64,000 nt of DNA from Candidatus Epilinea brevis (lineage in GTDB: Bacteria; Chloroflexota; Anaerolineae; Epilineales; Epilineaceae): NCBI GenBank assembly GCA_016710785.1, contig JADJUE010000009.1, positions 620,001 to 684,000 of the forward strand. Reading direction: 5' to 3'. Shown here piece after piece: positions 34,784 to 46,043 of the stretch (positions within the stretch are counted from its first letter, which is position 1; every line of letters begins with the position of its first letter). A program made the position numbers and the translations under genes. Below the pieces are notes generated by a model. That model saw only the letters and a list, made by a program, of their open reading frames with translations. It had not been told where the DNA came from and ran no database searches.

Positions 34784-35529
34784 CCGTGATGGGTTCCGCG
34801 TCGAGCCGCCTCAACCACCGCTGCACGCTCGCGCTCTGCCTGGCCGCCGTGGCGTTCTCGGCGGCCTGCCGCCAGCCGACCACCATCGCGACCATCCTAC
34901 AGACGCCCCCCACCCCCATCCCCACCGCCGACCCCGTGCTCACCGGGGCCGAGATCGCACGGCGGTCCCGCGAGGCGATGGCCGGCCTGAGCAGCTTCGA
35001 GGCGCATGTGGTGTTCGTGGTCCGCAGTCCCGGAAGCGGGTCCATGTCCGATGCCATCATGCACGGGATCACCGACTACCGCTACGAGCCACCGAACAGA
35101 CACAGCTATGTGTCCTATTCACCCGACTCCGGCACGCAGTTAGAAGCCCGCTGGGAAGGCAAGCAGTTCTATACCCGCGATGGCAAGGACGCGCCCTGGG
35201 CCTGCGAGATCTGGGACATCGAGGCGCCCCGTACGGCGTCCTACGCGCCGCGGGGCGAGGATTATGTCGGTGTGGACAGGACTTCCCTCGGCAACCGCTA
35301 CCACTTCCGGCGATTGGAGCCGAACACGGACGAACCGCTGGAACCGGACACCAGCGATGTGTGGGTGGAACCGGGGACCTACCGCGTCCTCAAGATGACC
35401 TCGATCACCCATAGTCCCAACGAGCACCGCTACGAATTCCGCGACCTCTCGGCCTTCGACAGCCCCCGGCAGATCTTCCCGCCGGGACCCTGCGTGACGG
35501 CCACGCCGACGGCCGAGGAAGCGGACTGA
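34780..35529 (+). CDS. Lipoprotein with LolA/LppX-like fold
   Basis: 249 aa. The start may be GTG 34780 (overlapping the hicB stop) or ATG 34789. A signal peptide ends in a lipobox (AAVAFSAAC, Cys ~30). A Thr/Pro spacer and a domain of ~190 residues resembling the LolA/LprG lipid-carrier family follow (ARRSREAMAGLSSFEAHVVF, YRYEPPNRHSYVS, DVWVEPGTYRVLKM). The family binds lipids or acts as an outer-surface sensor domain; the ligand here is unknown. Confidence 0.72.
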   Translation: MTVMGSASSRLNHRCTLALCLAAVAFSAACRQPTTIATILQTPPTPIPTADPVLTGAEIARRSREAMAGLSSFEAHVVFVVRSPGSGSMSDAIMHGITDYRYEPPNRHSYVSYSPDSGTQLEARWEGKQFYTRDGKDAPWACEIWDIEAPRTASYAPRGEDYVGVDRTSLGNRYHFRRLEPNTDEPLEPDTSDVWVEPGTYRVLKMTSITHSPNEHRYEFRDLSAFDSPRQIFPPGPCVTATPTAEEAD

Positions 35530-35617
35530 AGAGGACGTGGAAGCGGATGAGACCGCAAATGCCTTCCGCAGGGGCGGGTCAAATGCGCCCGTTGGTCGGC
35601 AATTCCTCGGTCGATTC

Positions 35618-35646
35618 TTGACTTGGTTCCGGCGCGATCCTACCAT
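35618..35646 (+). promoter_or_regulatory. Promoter of the exported repeat protein
   Basis: TTGACT (35618-35623), 17-base spacer, TACCAT (35641-35646), ~60 bases before ATG 35705. Confidence 0.5.
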
Positions 35647-35704
35647 CGATCATGGATGCATGGATGCGTCCCAACTAAGTCGGTTACAACTTCAGGAGCG
35701 CCAG

Positions 35705-37513
35705 ATGTTCACCCCTCTTCGCCTGTCCGCGATCCGGCGGACCCTGTCCTCGCGCCGTGTGCTCACGTCTCCGCGCCGCGCGCCGGCGCCACACCGCCTC
35801 GCGACCGTCCTGGGCCTCTTCACCACCCTCCTCATCGTCATGGCCGGCCTCGGTAGCCGGCAACCCAGTCCAGCGCTCGCCGGGAGCGCCGCGGTTCCCG
35901 GCATTCCGCCGCATTTCGGATTGGGCTCCAGCAGCCTGATCATCGTGAACCGCGATTGTCGGGCGGCGGCGCGGCCGGCGCAGACCATGGTCGACATCTA
36001 CCCCCAGAGCGGCAATCCGGGAGGCGTGGCGCTGTCCCGACCCCATCTCGCCGGCTGCCGCGCGACGTTCGAGCTGGTGGCCAGCCATTCGGAATTCCGA
36101 CAGCACGGGCTCTTCTCCGCTCAGGTGGGCGCCGATGTGGCCGTCGACGCCCTGGCCGGTACGACCTGGAGCGGCGCCCCGGCCAATACCATGAGCAACC
36201 GGTCACGCGCCGGGCGCGAGGTGGTGGTCCCCTGGGTGAGCAGCGGCGACCGGGGCCTCAGCGCTTATGTCACCGTCCGCAACACCGACGGCCAGCTGCC
36301 GGCCACCGCCCTGCTGACCCTGCAAGACGCGACCACGGGACTCCAGATCGGTCCCCTCACCCGGCGCATCGCGGCCAACGGCGCCGTCACGGTGGCGTTG
36401 AATGGGGCTAACGACCGCGACCTGATGCAGGTGCCGGCCGGCTTCACGGGCTCCGTGACCGTGCGCGCAGACCTGCCGATCGCCGTACAGGTCTTCACCG
36501 AATGGAATGGCTCGGCCTTCGGGATGGCCAGCACCGAGGGGGTGCCCGTCGACCTGGCCGCGGCCACCCTCCACGCGCCGCTGGTCTACAACGCAGGCCC
36601 GGAAGGGCGCACGTGGATCGCCGTAGCCAACGTCGGCGAGCAGCCCACGGACGTCCTAGTCCGCTACCGGCTCGACGGCACCGGCTGCCCGGCGACGGCC
36701 CTCGCTCGCGGCGGAACGCCCGTCCGCCTGGAGCCGGGCGGTAGCACGGTCATCGACCAGGGCGAGCCCTGGAGCCCCGATCCGAACCTCGGCCCCAGCG
36801 GCGTCCGCCCGGGCTGCGTGGGCTCCGCGGAGATCGTCGGCGGGGCCGGCGGACGGCTCGTGTCAACCGTGTTCGCCCAGAATCGCAGCGGCAGCATGGC
36901 CGGCTACCAGACCCTGCGGGAAGACGACGGCGCGCGGCAGGTCATCCTGCCGACCTTCCTGAAGCGTGTCGGCGTCAGCGACCTCTCGACCCTGGTCGCC
37001 GTCAAGAACCTGAGCGATCAGCCCGCGAGCGTCGAGCTGCTGGTGCTCGACGCCGGCGGTCAGCCACTGGCAGCGCCCTGTCCGGAATGCCGCGTGACGC
37101 TGGCGCCGTGGAGCGGCGCCGTCTGGTCGCCGACCCAGATGAACTCGCTGGGGATGACCTCCTCCGGCTCAGCCGTCGTCCGCAGCGACCGCCCTATCGG
37201 CGTCACCGTCGCCGAGACCTCGGGCAACAACCGGTCCGACAGCGCCATGTACCTAGGTATCCCGGCGCTGGAAGCCGACGAGGCACCCGATCTGGTCCAA
37301 CTCCCGATGCTGCTCATCAACGCTGCCCTGGGCGGCGAGCCACGGGCCTGGACCACCCATGCGATCTACGTGACGGGCTTGGAGCGATCCGCCTTCGGGC
37401 AGGGGGGTTGGGGGTCGGGACGGTGGCGGGTTTTCGAACGAGGTTCAAACCCGCCCCTACGGAACGGGGGGCGTCGAGGCAGACGTTCTCGGCAGGAACC
37501 CACAAACCCGTAG
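35705..37513 (+). CDS. Exported beta-rich protein truncated at the 3' end
   Basis: 602 aa from ATG 35705 (AGGAG 7 bases upstream). A twin-Arg-like basic N-terminus and hydrophobic segment (~38-58, ATVLGLFTTLLIVMAGLG) form a signal or anchor. At least three Ig-like/beta-sandwich repeats follow, each with a pattern like WIAVANVGEQPTDVLVRYRL or TLVAVKNLSDQPASVELLVL. From about codon 565 (ERSAFGQGGWGSG onward) the protein turns into Gly/Arg-rich sequence encoded by a palindromic repeat, so the natural C-terminus has probably been lost. Confidence 0.7.
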   Translation: MFTPLRLSAIRRTLSSRRVLTSPRRAPAPHRLATVLGLFTTLLIVMAGLGSRQPSPALAGSAAVPGIPPHFGLGSSSLIIVNRDCRAAARPAQTMVDIYPQSGNPGGVALSRPHLAGCRATFELVASHSEFRQHGLFSAQVGADVAVDALAGTTWSGAPANTMSNRSRAGREVVVPWVSSGDRGLSAYVTVRNTDGQLPATALLTLQDATTGLQIGPLTRRIAANGAVTVALNGANDRDLMQVPAGFTGSVTVRADLPIAVQVFTEWNGSAFGMASTEGVPVDLAAATLHAPLVYNAGPEGRTWIAVANVGEQPTDVLVRYRLDGTGCPATALARGGTPVRLEPGGSTVIDQGEPWSPDPNLGPSGVRPGCVGSAEIVGGAGGRLVSTVFAQNRSGSMAGYQTLREDDGARQVILPTFLKRVGVSDLSTLVAVKNLSDQPASVELLVLDAGGQPLAAPCPECRVTLAPWSGAVWSPTQMNSLGMTSSGSAVVRSDRPIGVTVAETSGNNRSDSAMYLGIPALEADEAPDLVQLPMLLINAALGGEPRAWTTHAIYVTGLERSAFGQGGWGSGRWRVFERGSNPPLRNGGRRGRRSRQEPTNP

Positions 37514-37542
37514 GGGCGGGTTTGTGGCACGCTCGAAAACCC
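37428..37542. repeat. Nested inverted-repeat element (GTAGGGGCGGGT family)
   Basis: Outer arms GGGTTTTCGA (37428-37437) and TCGAAAACCC (37533-37542) enclose inner arms of 14 bp, AAACCCGCCCCTAC (37447-37460) and GTAGGGGCGGGTTT (37510-37523). A third stem (37500-37509 with 37518-37527) overlaps the inner right arm. Shares its core with 31981-32135; a lone 11-of-12 half-site is at 35568-35579. It overlaps the 3' end of the upstream ORF. Confidence 0.8.
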
Positions 37543-37647
37543 CACGGCCGTTCGGCCGGTAAACCCGCCCTGCCTGTTTGCGGACACCGGTCGGTACCTT
37601 GTCATGGCACCGGTGGGTGTACGGCGACGGGGCAACAGCCCGGCCCC

Positions 37648-38817
37648 CTACCCGCACCCCCCCGTCTGGTAGCGCGCCACGTTCGCGTTGTGCTCCTCCA
37701 GCGTCAGCCCGAACACGTGGGAGCCGTCGCAGGCCTCGTCGTTGGCCACGAAGTACATCCAGTCGCCGTCCTCCGGAGCCAGCACCGCGTCCAGGGAGGC
37801 GATGCCCGGGCTGCAGATGGGCCCCGGGGGCAGGCCGCCGCGGGTGTAGCTGTTGTAGGGCGAGTCGATCTGCAGGTCGTCCAGGTAGAGCGGGCGCTTC
37901 CACCAGCTGTTCGCCTCCGGCTGGAAGCCCAGGGCGTACTGTATCGTGGGGTCGGCGTTGAGGATGAAGGGCGCTTCGGCCAGGCGGTTGAGGTAGACGC
38001 GGGCGATACGCGGACGCTCCGTCTCCAGCACCGCTTCGCGCTCGACGATGGAGGCCAGGATGACCAGCTCGTGCAGCGAGCGCCCGCTGGCGGTCACCAG
38101 GGCCTGGCGCTGCGGCGTCAGCTGGGCGCTGAAGCCGTCGAGCAGGCGGCGCAAGGTGGCCTCCTCATCGCCCTCGGGGTCGAATTGGTAGGTGTCCGGG
38201 AAGAGGTAGCCCTCGAGCGTGGCCCCGGCCGGCCGGGCGGCGATGAGCGGCCAGGCCGACAGGTCCATCGTCGCCAGGAGGCGCTCGAAGGTCTCGGTCT
38301 TGCCCAGCCCCGCCTGGCTGAGGATGGCCACCGTCTCCTCCAGCCGCTTGCCTTCCGGGATCGCCAGCGCCAACTGGTCGCCCGCGGCCGACTGCAGGGC
38401 CGTCAGCACCGCCTCCGCATCCATGATCGGCCGCAGTTCGTACCGCCCCGCCTGGATCGTGGTATCCAGACCGCGCACGCGGGCCAGTAGGCGAAAGGCC
38501 GCGGCGTCGCGCACCAAACCCTCGGCCTGCAGGCGATCCGCCACCTGGGGCAAGGCCTCGCCGGGCGCGATCTCGAAGGCCCGCGGACCATCATCCGTCG
38601 CCGAGGGCGCCAGCAAGCGCTCGGACTGCCGCTCCAGCCACCAGGTACGGAGGCCCGCGCCCGCCGAAGCCGAGCCGGAGCCGGCCAAAAGACGACCGGT
38701 GACAATCCAGGCGCCACCAGCGGCGATGACCAGGCCGAAGACCACGGCCAAGATCACCAGCCACCGTTCCATGCCACCGCTTTCAACCGCCGCGTCGTCG
38801 GGACGCTGTTCATCCAT
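37648..38817 (-). CDS. mltG: Endolytic murein transglycosylase MltG
   Basis: 389 aa from ATG 38817 (AGGAAGG upstream); an in-frame ATG at 38841 lies inside ruvX. One N-terminal transmembrane helix (~15-42), a LysM-like segment (~80-135) and the YceG domain follow, with EGYLFPDTYQF, the catalytic Glu in ILASIVEREA and YNSYTRGGLPPGPICSPG near the C-terminus. It cuts nascent glycan strands at the membrane. Gene order alaS-ruvX-mltG is widely conserved. Confidence 0.94.
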   Translation of the reverse strand: MDEQRPDDAAVESGGMERWLVILAVVFGLVIAAGGAWIVTGRLLAGSGSASAGAGLRTWWLERQSERLLAPSATDDGPRAFEIAPGEALPQVADRLQAEGLVRDAAAFRLLARVRGLDTTIQAGRYELRPIMDAEAVLTALQSAAGDQLALAIPEGKRLEETVAILSQAGLGKTETFERLLATMDLSAWPLIAARPAGATLEGYLFPDTYQFDPEGDEEATLRRLLDGFSAQLTPQRQALVTASGRSLHELVILASIVEREAVLETERPRIARVYLNRLAEAPFILNADPTIQYALGFQPEANSWWKRPLYLDDLQIDSPYNSYTRGGLPPGPICSPGIASLDAVLAPEDGDWMYFVANDEACDGSHVFGLTLEEHNANVARYQTGGCG

Positions 38818-38821
38818 CGCT

Positions 38822-39367
38822 TCATCCTTCCTTGCTGTCATCGTGAAGGTTCGCCCGTTCGGCCAGGAACTGCCGCAGGATGACGGCGGCCGCCATCGCG
38901 TCCAGCCGGCCCGATTCGCGGAGGTTGCGCTCGCCGCGGCCCGGTCGGTCGCGCCTGAGCCCGTTTCGCCGTGGACCGTCGGCCCCGGCCAGAGCGGCCT
39001 GGGTGCTCCCGCTCTCGTCCTGATGGTGGATCGGCAGGCTACCCTGGCCGGCCGCGGCCAGGGCCTCTCGCAACTCCGTCACCCGCTCAGCGATCCAGGC
39101 CGCACCCGCCGCCGCGTCGCCATCCAGACCGCGCGGTTCGCCCACCACCAGACCCACGGGCTGATGCTCCCGGCAGAGGGCGACGATGCGCTCCGCCGCG
39201 CGCCTGAGTGCGCCCGGCGATGCCTGCCAGGTCGGTCCCGGTCGAGCGCCCACCCCTGCCGCCAGGTCGATCGTCTCCAGCGGCCGAGCCGTCAGGCCCA
39301 GCTCGTCGGACACCGCCACGCCGATGCGACGGCGACCGTAGTCCAAAGCAAGGGTGCGGCCGATCAT
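38822..39367 (-). CDS. ruvX: Putative pre-16S rRNA nuclease (RuvX/YqgF)
   Basis: 181 aa. The RNase H-like fold begins LALDYGRRRIGVAVSD, with the first catalytic Asp. LVVGEPRGLDGD and HHQDESGSTQA correspond to the second and third acidic blocks, and GRLDAMAAAVILRQFL supplies the last Asp. The central motif is DESGST rather than the common DERLTS, and a segment of ~25 residues after it is Arg/Gly-rich, so it is a divergent member. Processes the 5' end of 16S rRNA in E. coli. It ends 4 bases before the mltG start. Confidence 0.88.
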   Translation of the reverse strand: MIGRTLALDYGRRRIGVAVSDELGLTARPLETIDLAAGVGARPGPTWQASPGALRRAAERIVALCREHQPVGLVVGEPRGLDGDAAAGAAWIAERVTELREALAAAGQGSLPIHHQDESGSTQAALAGADGPRRNGLRRDRPGRGERNLRESGRLDAMAAAVILRQFLAERANLHDDSKEG

Positions 39368-39408
39368 GCGCCGACCACCACCGAAGCCCCCCCGCTCCCA
39401 GCCGTGTT

Positions 39409-39433
39409 GGGGGAGGGGGTCGGGGGGTGGGGG
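39409..39433 (+). other. Canonical G-quadruplex motif between ruvX and alaS
   Basis: Four runs of five to six G (39409-39413, 39415-39419, 39422-39427, 39429-39433) with loops of 1, 2 and 1 bases on the plus strand. The minus-strand transcript would carry the C-rich complement. It lies just after the alaS stop. Confidence 0.75.
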
Positions 39434-39443
39434 CCTGTCACCC

Positions 39444-42092
<2,649 letters not shown>

Positions 42093-42172
42093 GGGAATGC
42101 CTGTTGGGGAATGAGGGATCTGACGAATCCGGGTCCGCTCTCGGATCCGGATCCCGCAGTCGCGATGTCAGG

Positions 42173-42688
42173 TCAGTAGGTGTGCTCGATGGAGAAGCCC
42201 GGGCCGCGGTCCAGGTTGAGGTCGATGGTCAGCTCCCGCGCCGCCGGCGCGCCGCCGCTGGTGTAGCCGCGGACGATGATCAGCCGCGTGCCGGTCGGCA
42301 GGTCGATGCCGGAGCGCGCGTCGGTGACCGAGCGCAGGGGCGGATCGCGGGGGGCGATGTCGGCGGTCTGACCGCTGGGCCCCGGCACGGCGACCGAGTT
42401 GTCGGGCAGGATCACGCTCCAGCCGCTGATCTGGTCCTCGGCGTCGGCGCCGGGAAAGCGCAGGGTCACCTCGGCACGCCAGCGGTACTCACCCTCCTGA
42501 GACAGCTTGACGAAGCTCACCTCGACGCCCTCGCTCTCCGGCAGGGGGCCGGTGGCCATGGGCAGCTCGGTCGGGCCCGCCGATGACGCAGCGGGCGTGA
42601 GGGCCGCGGGGGAGCCGGCCGGCGCGCCGCGGCAGCCGGCCAGGAAGCAGGAAGCGATGAGGCAGGTCAGCAGAAAGCGGATGTGCAT
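42173..42688 (-). CDS. Small lipoprotein of unknown function
   Basis: 171 aa. A lipoprotein signal peptide (MHIRFLLTCLIASCFLAGC, lipobox LAGC, Cys 19) precedes a Pro/Ala/Ser spacer to ~45. A beta-rich domain of ~125 residues with no cysteines follows (RWRAEVTLRFPGADAEDQI, ELTIDLNLDRGPG). Not recognised. It lies upstream of alaS with an 80-bp gap, probably in its own or a shared transcript. Confidence 0.65.
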   Translation of the reverse strand: MHIRFLLTCLIASCFLAGCRGAPAGSPAALTPAASSAGPTELPMATGPLPESEGVEVSFVKLSQEGEYRWRAEVTLRFPGADAEDQISGWSVILPDNSVAVPGPSGQTADIAPRDPPLRSVTDARSGIDLPTGTRLIIVRGYTSGGAPAARELTIDLNLDRGPGFSIEHTY

Positions 42689-42809
42689 GATGGGGACTCA
42701 AATCGGGGATGAAGTCGCGGAGGGCTAAGGATACACCGGAGTCGAGGATGGGGGAGTCGGCGGCGCAGGGAACCCAACGCCGCCGACGACCCGCGGCCCG
42801 TCCTCAGGA

Positions 42810-43319
42810 TCATCCGGGCGGTGGGCGGTGCGTGTCGATCCGGTGGCCCATCGATCTGGTGTCGCCGATCACCCGCGCCGGCACCCCCGCCACCAGGGCA
42901 TGCTCAGGCACATCGCGGGTGACGACCGCGCCGGCCGCCACCATGGCCCCGCGGCCGATGGTCACGCCGCCGATGATGGTCGCGTTGGCGCCGATGCTCG
43001 CGCCGGCGCCCACGACGGTGGTCTCCCGGCGCCAATCCTGCAAGCCCTTGAGGCTGCCGTCCGCGTTGACCGCAGCCGGATAGCGGTCGTTGGTGAAGCA
43101 GACATGCGGGCCGATGAAGACCCCGTCGTCGATCCGCACCCCGCTGGGGATGAAGGCGAAGGCCTGGATCTTCACGTCGGCGCCCACCTCCACGCCGGAT
43201 TGGATCTCCACGAAAGCCCCCACCTTGGTCCGTGCGCCGATCCGGCAACCATAGAGGTTGACGAGGTCGGGCTGGTAGACGGTGGCATCGGGATGGAGTT
43301 GGACATCCGGGGCGATCAT
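42810..43319 (-). CDS. Left-handed beta-helix acyltransferase (hexapeptide family)
   Basis: 169 aa from ATG 43319 (GGAGAA upstream); the longer in-frame ORF enters a hexanucleotide repeat that would encode poly-(Arg-Pro). Hexapeptide repeats are continuous (IGARTKVGAFVEIQSG, VGADVKIQAFAFIPSG, IGANATIIGGVTIG), and the cap has the NDRYP active-site region. Closest to WbbJ/FdtC/WlbB-like N-acetyl- or 3-N-acetyltransferases of surface sugar synthesis. The substrate is not readable, and no other sugar genes are adjacent. Confidence 0.85.
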   Translation of the reverse strand: MIAPDVQLHPDATVYQPDLVNLYGCRIGARTKVGAFVEIQSGVEVGADVKIQAFAFIPSGVRIDDGVFIGPHVCFTNDRYPAAVNADGSLKGLQDWRRETTVVGAGASIGANATIIGGVTIGRGAMVAAGAVVTRDVPEHALVAGVPARVIGDTRSMGHRIDTHRPPPG

Positions 43320-43354
43320 GGCGGTTCTCCGTGGACGGCTGGGGTAGGGACGGC

Positions 43355-43402
43355 GGGGACGGGGACGGGGACGGGGACGGGGACGGGGACGGGGACGGGG
43401 AC
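43355..43402 (+). repeat. (GGGGAC)8 hexanucleotide array
   Basis: Eight perfect GGGGAC units, 36 bases upstream of the divergently read acetyltransferase start. Eight G4 runs with two-base spacers form a very strong G-quadruplex motif on the plus strand. Copy number may vary by slippage. Confidence 0.9.
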
Positions 43403-43484
43403 GGGAGATGATAGTCGGCCGGGGCCACGAGGCGGAAAGCGGGGCCACGACATGAAACTGCATCCATGCGTCAACACCGGACGT

Positions 43485-43814
43485 CCCCGGCGGTTTCAAC
43501 GATACCGTTGGCAAACCTTATGTGAATGGTCGGACGGTCAAGAGTCCCAGCAAAATCGCGCCGCCCCGATCGCCCGGGGGCAAAGCAGCCCCGGGCTCTA
43601 CCATTGGAATGTCCCCTACGGGGACGGTTCTGTCGTGATTTCGCATGGTAGCCACGACTTCCGCAATGGTTGTACCGTCCCGCAGGGACATCCCGATGGA
43701 AGAGCCCGGGGCTGCTTTGCCCCCGGGCGGTTGGGGCGGCGCGATCTGGTCGGTTCCAAACCGCCACACACCAGACCATAGCGTTTACCAACAGTATCGT
43801 TTCAACCGCCGGGG
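43485..43814. mobile_element. 330-bp palindromic MITE-like element
   Basis: Terminal inverted repeats of 31 bp (43485-43515 and 43784-43814) match at 27 positions. Long internal arms (43558-43628 and 43674-43742, ~70 bp) are nearly complementary, with a 45-base centre. No transposase or other gene is inside. I do not see a clear target-site duplication, so MITE-like is a structural description. Confidence 0.7.
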
Positions 43815-43911
43815 CCATCCGTGGCGCACGTGGTATCCGGTTGGACGCGTGGTATCCCGTTGCATGCGTTGCGTCCGGTTAGATGCAATTGCCGCGGCGT
43901 GGCCCGGCGCC

Positions 43912-43940
43912 TTGGCGCCGCGCCGTCCGCTGGCTACACT
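43912..43940 (+). promoter_or_regulatory. ppk2 promoter
   Basis: TTGGCG (43912-43917), 17-base spacer, TACACT (43935-43940), ~38 bases before the start codon. Confidence 0.5.
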
Positions 43941-43978
43941 GTCCCCCCCATCCTCGCCCACCCCCCAGGGAGCCGACC

Positions 43979-44791
43979 ATGTCCGCATCCGTCGACCGCT
44001 ACCGCGTGCGGCCGGGCCAGCGCTTTCGCCTGGCCGACTGCGACCCCGAGGACAACAGCACCTTCGACGGCGAGCGGGAAGCCGCCGAGGCCGAGTTCGC
44101 CGCCCTCAACGACCGGCTGGAGGCCCTGCAGGAGTTGCTGCATGCCGAGGGCCGCCACCGGGTGCTCGTGGTGCTGCAGGCCATGGACACCGGCGGCAAG
44201 GACGGCGTCATCCGCAAGGTCTTCGAGGGCGTGAACCCCACGGGGGTGCGCGTGGCCAGCTTCAAGGTGCCCACCGCGCCCGAAATGGCTCGCGACTACC
44301 TGTGGCGCGCCCATCAGCAGGTGCCGGCCAACGGCGAACTGGTCATCTTCAACCGCAGCCATTACGAGGACCTGCTGGTGGTGCGGGTGCACGAGCTGGC
44401 GCCCGAAAAGCGCTGGCGGCGGCGCTTCGACCACATTCAGGCCTGGGAGCAGATGCTGGCCGACGAAGGCACCACCATCGTCAAGTTCTTCCTGCATATC
44501 TCCAAGGACGAGCAGCGCCAGCGCCTGCAGGACCGTCTGGATGATCCTGAGAAGCGTTGGAAGTTCAGTCTGGGCGACCTGAAGGAGCGCGAGCGTTGGC
44601 ATGACTACCAGGCGGCCTACGAGGAGGTCATCGACCGCACCAGCACCGATTCGGCGCCCTGGTACGTCATCCCCGCCAACCGCAAGTGGTACCGCGACCT
44701 GGTGATCTGCCGCATCCTGGTGGCGACCCTGGAGTCCCTGGACATGACCTTCCCCCAGCCGGCTGACCTGACCGGCGTGGTCGTGACCTGA
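43979..44791 (+). CDS. ppk2: Polyphosphate kinase 2 family protein
   Basis: 270 aa from ATG 43979 (AGGGAG upstream). P-loop kinase of the PPK2 family: Walker A-like MDTGGKDGVIRKVF (~64-77), NPTGVRVASFKVP, then Walker B/lid region FNRSHYEDLLVVRVHEL (~124-140). RLDDPEKRWKFSLGDLKER and the C-terminal WYVIPANRKWYRDL are family hallmarks. It transfers phosphate between polyphosphate and nucleotides; class and preferred nucleotide cannot be set from sequence alone. Confidence 0.93.
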   Translation: MSASVDRYRVRPGQRFRLADCDPEDNSTFDGEREAAEAEFAALNDRLEALQELLHAEGRHRVLVVLQAMDTGGKDGVIRKVFEGVNPTGVRVASFKVPTAPEMARDYLWRAHQQVPANGELVIFNRSHYEDLLVVRVHELAPEKRWRRRFDHIQAWEQMLADEGTTIVKFFLHISKDEQRQRLQDRLDDPEKRWKFSLGDLKERERWHDYQAAYEEVIDRTSTDSAPWYVIPANRKWYRDLVICRILVATLESLDMTFPQPADLTGVVVT

Positions 44792-44826
44792 CCGGATGAT
44801 CCGGTGACCTATCGGCCGCTGGTCCG

Positions 44827-46017
44827 ATGACCGCCGCTCCCCTGCGCCTGGCGCTCGTCGTCCCGTTCTACGAGCCGGACGCCGATGTCGCGCCCCGCTC
44901 GCTGCAGGGTTCGGCCCTGGGCGAACTGGCCGCGGCGCTCGCGGCACGCGGGCATACCGTGCGGGCCTGGCAGCTGGCCCGCCGGGCGGGGACGGTGGCC
45001 GCGGGCGGGGCGACCATCGAGCTGGTGCCCAGCTCGGCGCTCTTGCGGCAGGCCGCGGCCATGGTCTTTCGCCGCGCGCCGCGCTATGGGCCGGCCTACT
45101 TCGAACCTGCCTGGCGGCTCAATGCCGCCTTGGCGCAGTGGAGCCCCCAGGCAGTGCACAGCGCCGGCTTGACCATGGACCTGAACCTGGGGCTGACCGG
45201 CCGCACCGCCGCGAGGTCGGCCGCGCCGTTGCTGGTGCATTTCCACGGCGGCCTGCCGGCGGCCGACGCCTTCACCAACCGCCTGCGCCGCGCCAACGCC
45301 CGCCGCGCCGCCCGGGTGCTCTTCACCCATCCGGAGCAGGCCGCGCCCTGGGTGGATACCGGCATCCTGCGCCCGGACCATGTCGGCCAGGCCTTCGAGA
45401 CCTCGGTGCGCATCACGCCGCTGCCCCGCGCCCTGGCCCGCGCCCGCACCGGCATCGACGGCGACCCGGCCTGCCTGATGCTGGGCCGCCTGGAGGCGGT
45501 CAAGGACCCGGTGACCACCCTCGCCGGCTTCGCCCTGATAGCAGAGCGCCGGCCGCTGGCCCGACTGCATGTCTACGCCTTGACGGAAGCCTTGCGCCGC
45601 GAATGCGAGGCCCTGGTGGCGGCCATACCCGGTCTCGCCGGCCGGGTCAGCTTTCGTCCGGCCTGGCCCCGGGAGCGCATGGCCGAGCTCTATTCAGCGG
45701 CCGACCTGCTGCTGCAGTCCAGCCGCCGCGAATGGAGCAGCCTGACGGTAATGGAGGCTCTGGCCTGCGGTTGCCTGCCGGTGCTGAGCAGCATCCCTGC
45801 CTTCCGCGCCTTTACGGACGAAGGGCGGGTGGGGGCGCTGTTCCCGATGGGGCGGCCGGAGTTGCTGGCCGACGCGGCCCTGCGCCTGGGGCCGCTGGAG
45901 CGGCGGACCCAAGCGCCCCTGGCCACGAGGCGCTTCCAGGAGGCATTGAGCTTCGAGGCCCTCGCGGAGCGGATCGAGGCGGAGGCGCGGGGGGCGATGA
46001 GGCGCGGGCAACCGTAG
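44827..46017 (+). CDS. Glycosyltransferase family 4-like protein
   Basis: 396 aa with a GT-B fold. The N-terminal half has the GT4 acceptor-side pattern (ALVVPFYEPDADVAPRSLQG, LAARGHTV). The C-terminal half has LMLGRLEAVKDPVTTLAGFA, VSFRPAWPRERMAELYSAAD and a donor-binding SRREWSSLTVMEALACGCLPV (the EX7E-like Glu pair). It probably transfers a nucleotide sugar on the cytoplasmic face to a lipid or glycan. It ends convergent with the sortase gene. Confidence 0.85.
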   Translation: MTAAPLRLALVVPFYEPDADVAPRSLQGSALGELAAALAARGHTVRAWQLARRAGTVAAGGATIELVPSSALLRQAAAMVFRRAPRYGPAYFEPAWRLNAALAQWSPQAVHSAGLTMDLNLGLTGRTAARSAAPLLVHFHGGLPAADAFTNRLRRANARRAARVLFTHPEQAAPWVDTGILRPDHVGQAFETSVRITPLPRALARARTGIDGDPACLMLGRLEAVKDPVTTLAGFALIAERRPLARLHVYALTEALRRECEALVAAIPGLAGRVSFRPAWPRERMAELYSAADLLLQSSRREWSSLTVMEALACGCLPVLSSIPAFRAFTDEGRVGALFPMGRPELLADAALRLGPLERRTQAPLATRRFQEALSFEALAERIEAEARGAMRRGQP

Positions 46018-46043
46018 GCTGGGATTCCCTCTTCCCTACCCCC

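Larger units (their letters stand above)
43320..43978. other. Repeat-filled gap between acetyltransferase and ppk2
   Basis: 660 bp without a gene. It contains the GGGGAC array (43355-43402), the palindromic element (43485-43814), a stretch of imperfect ~20-base repeats rich in CGTGGTATCC and TGCGTCCGG (43825-43890), and the ppk2 promoter. Confidence 0.6.

Noticed and set aside
42709..43083. Plus-strand ORF overlapping the acetyltransferase
   Set aside because: Antisense to a clear hexapeptide-repeat protein and without recognisable features.
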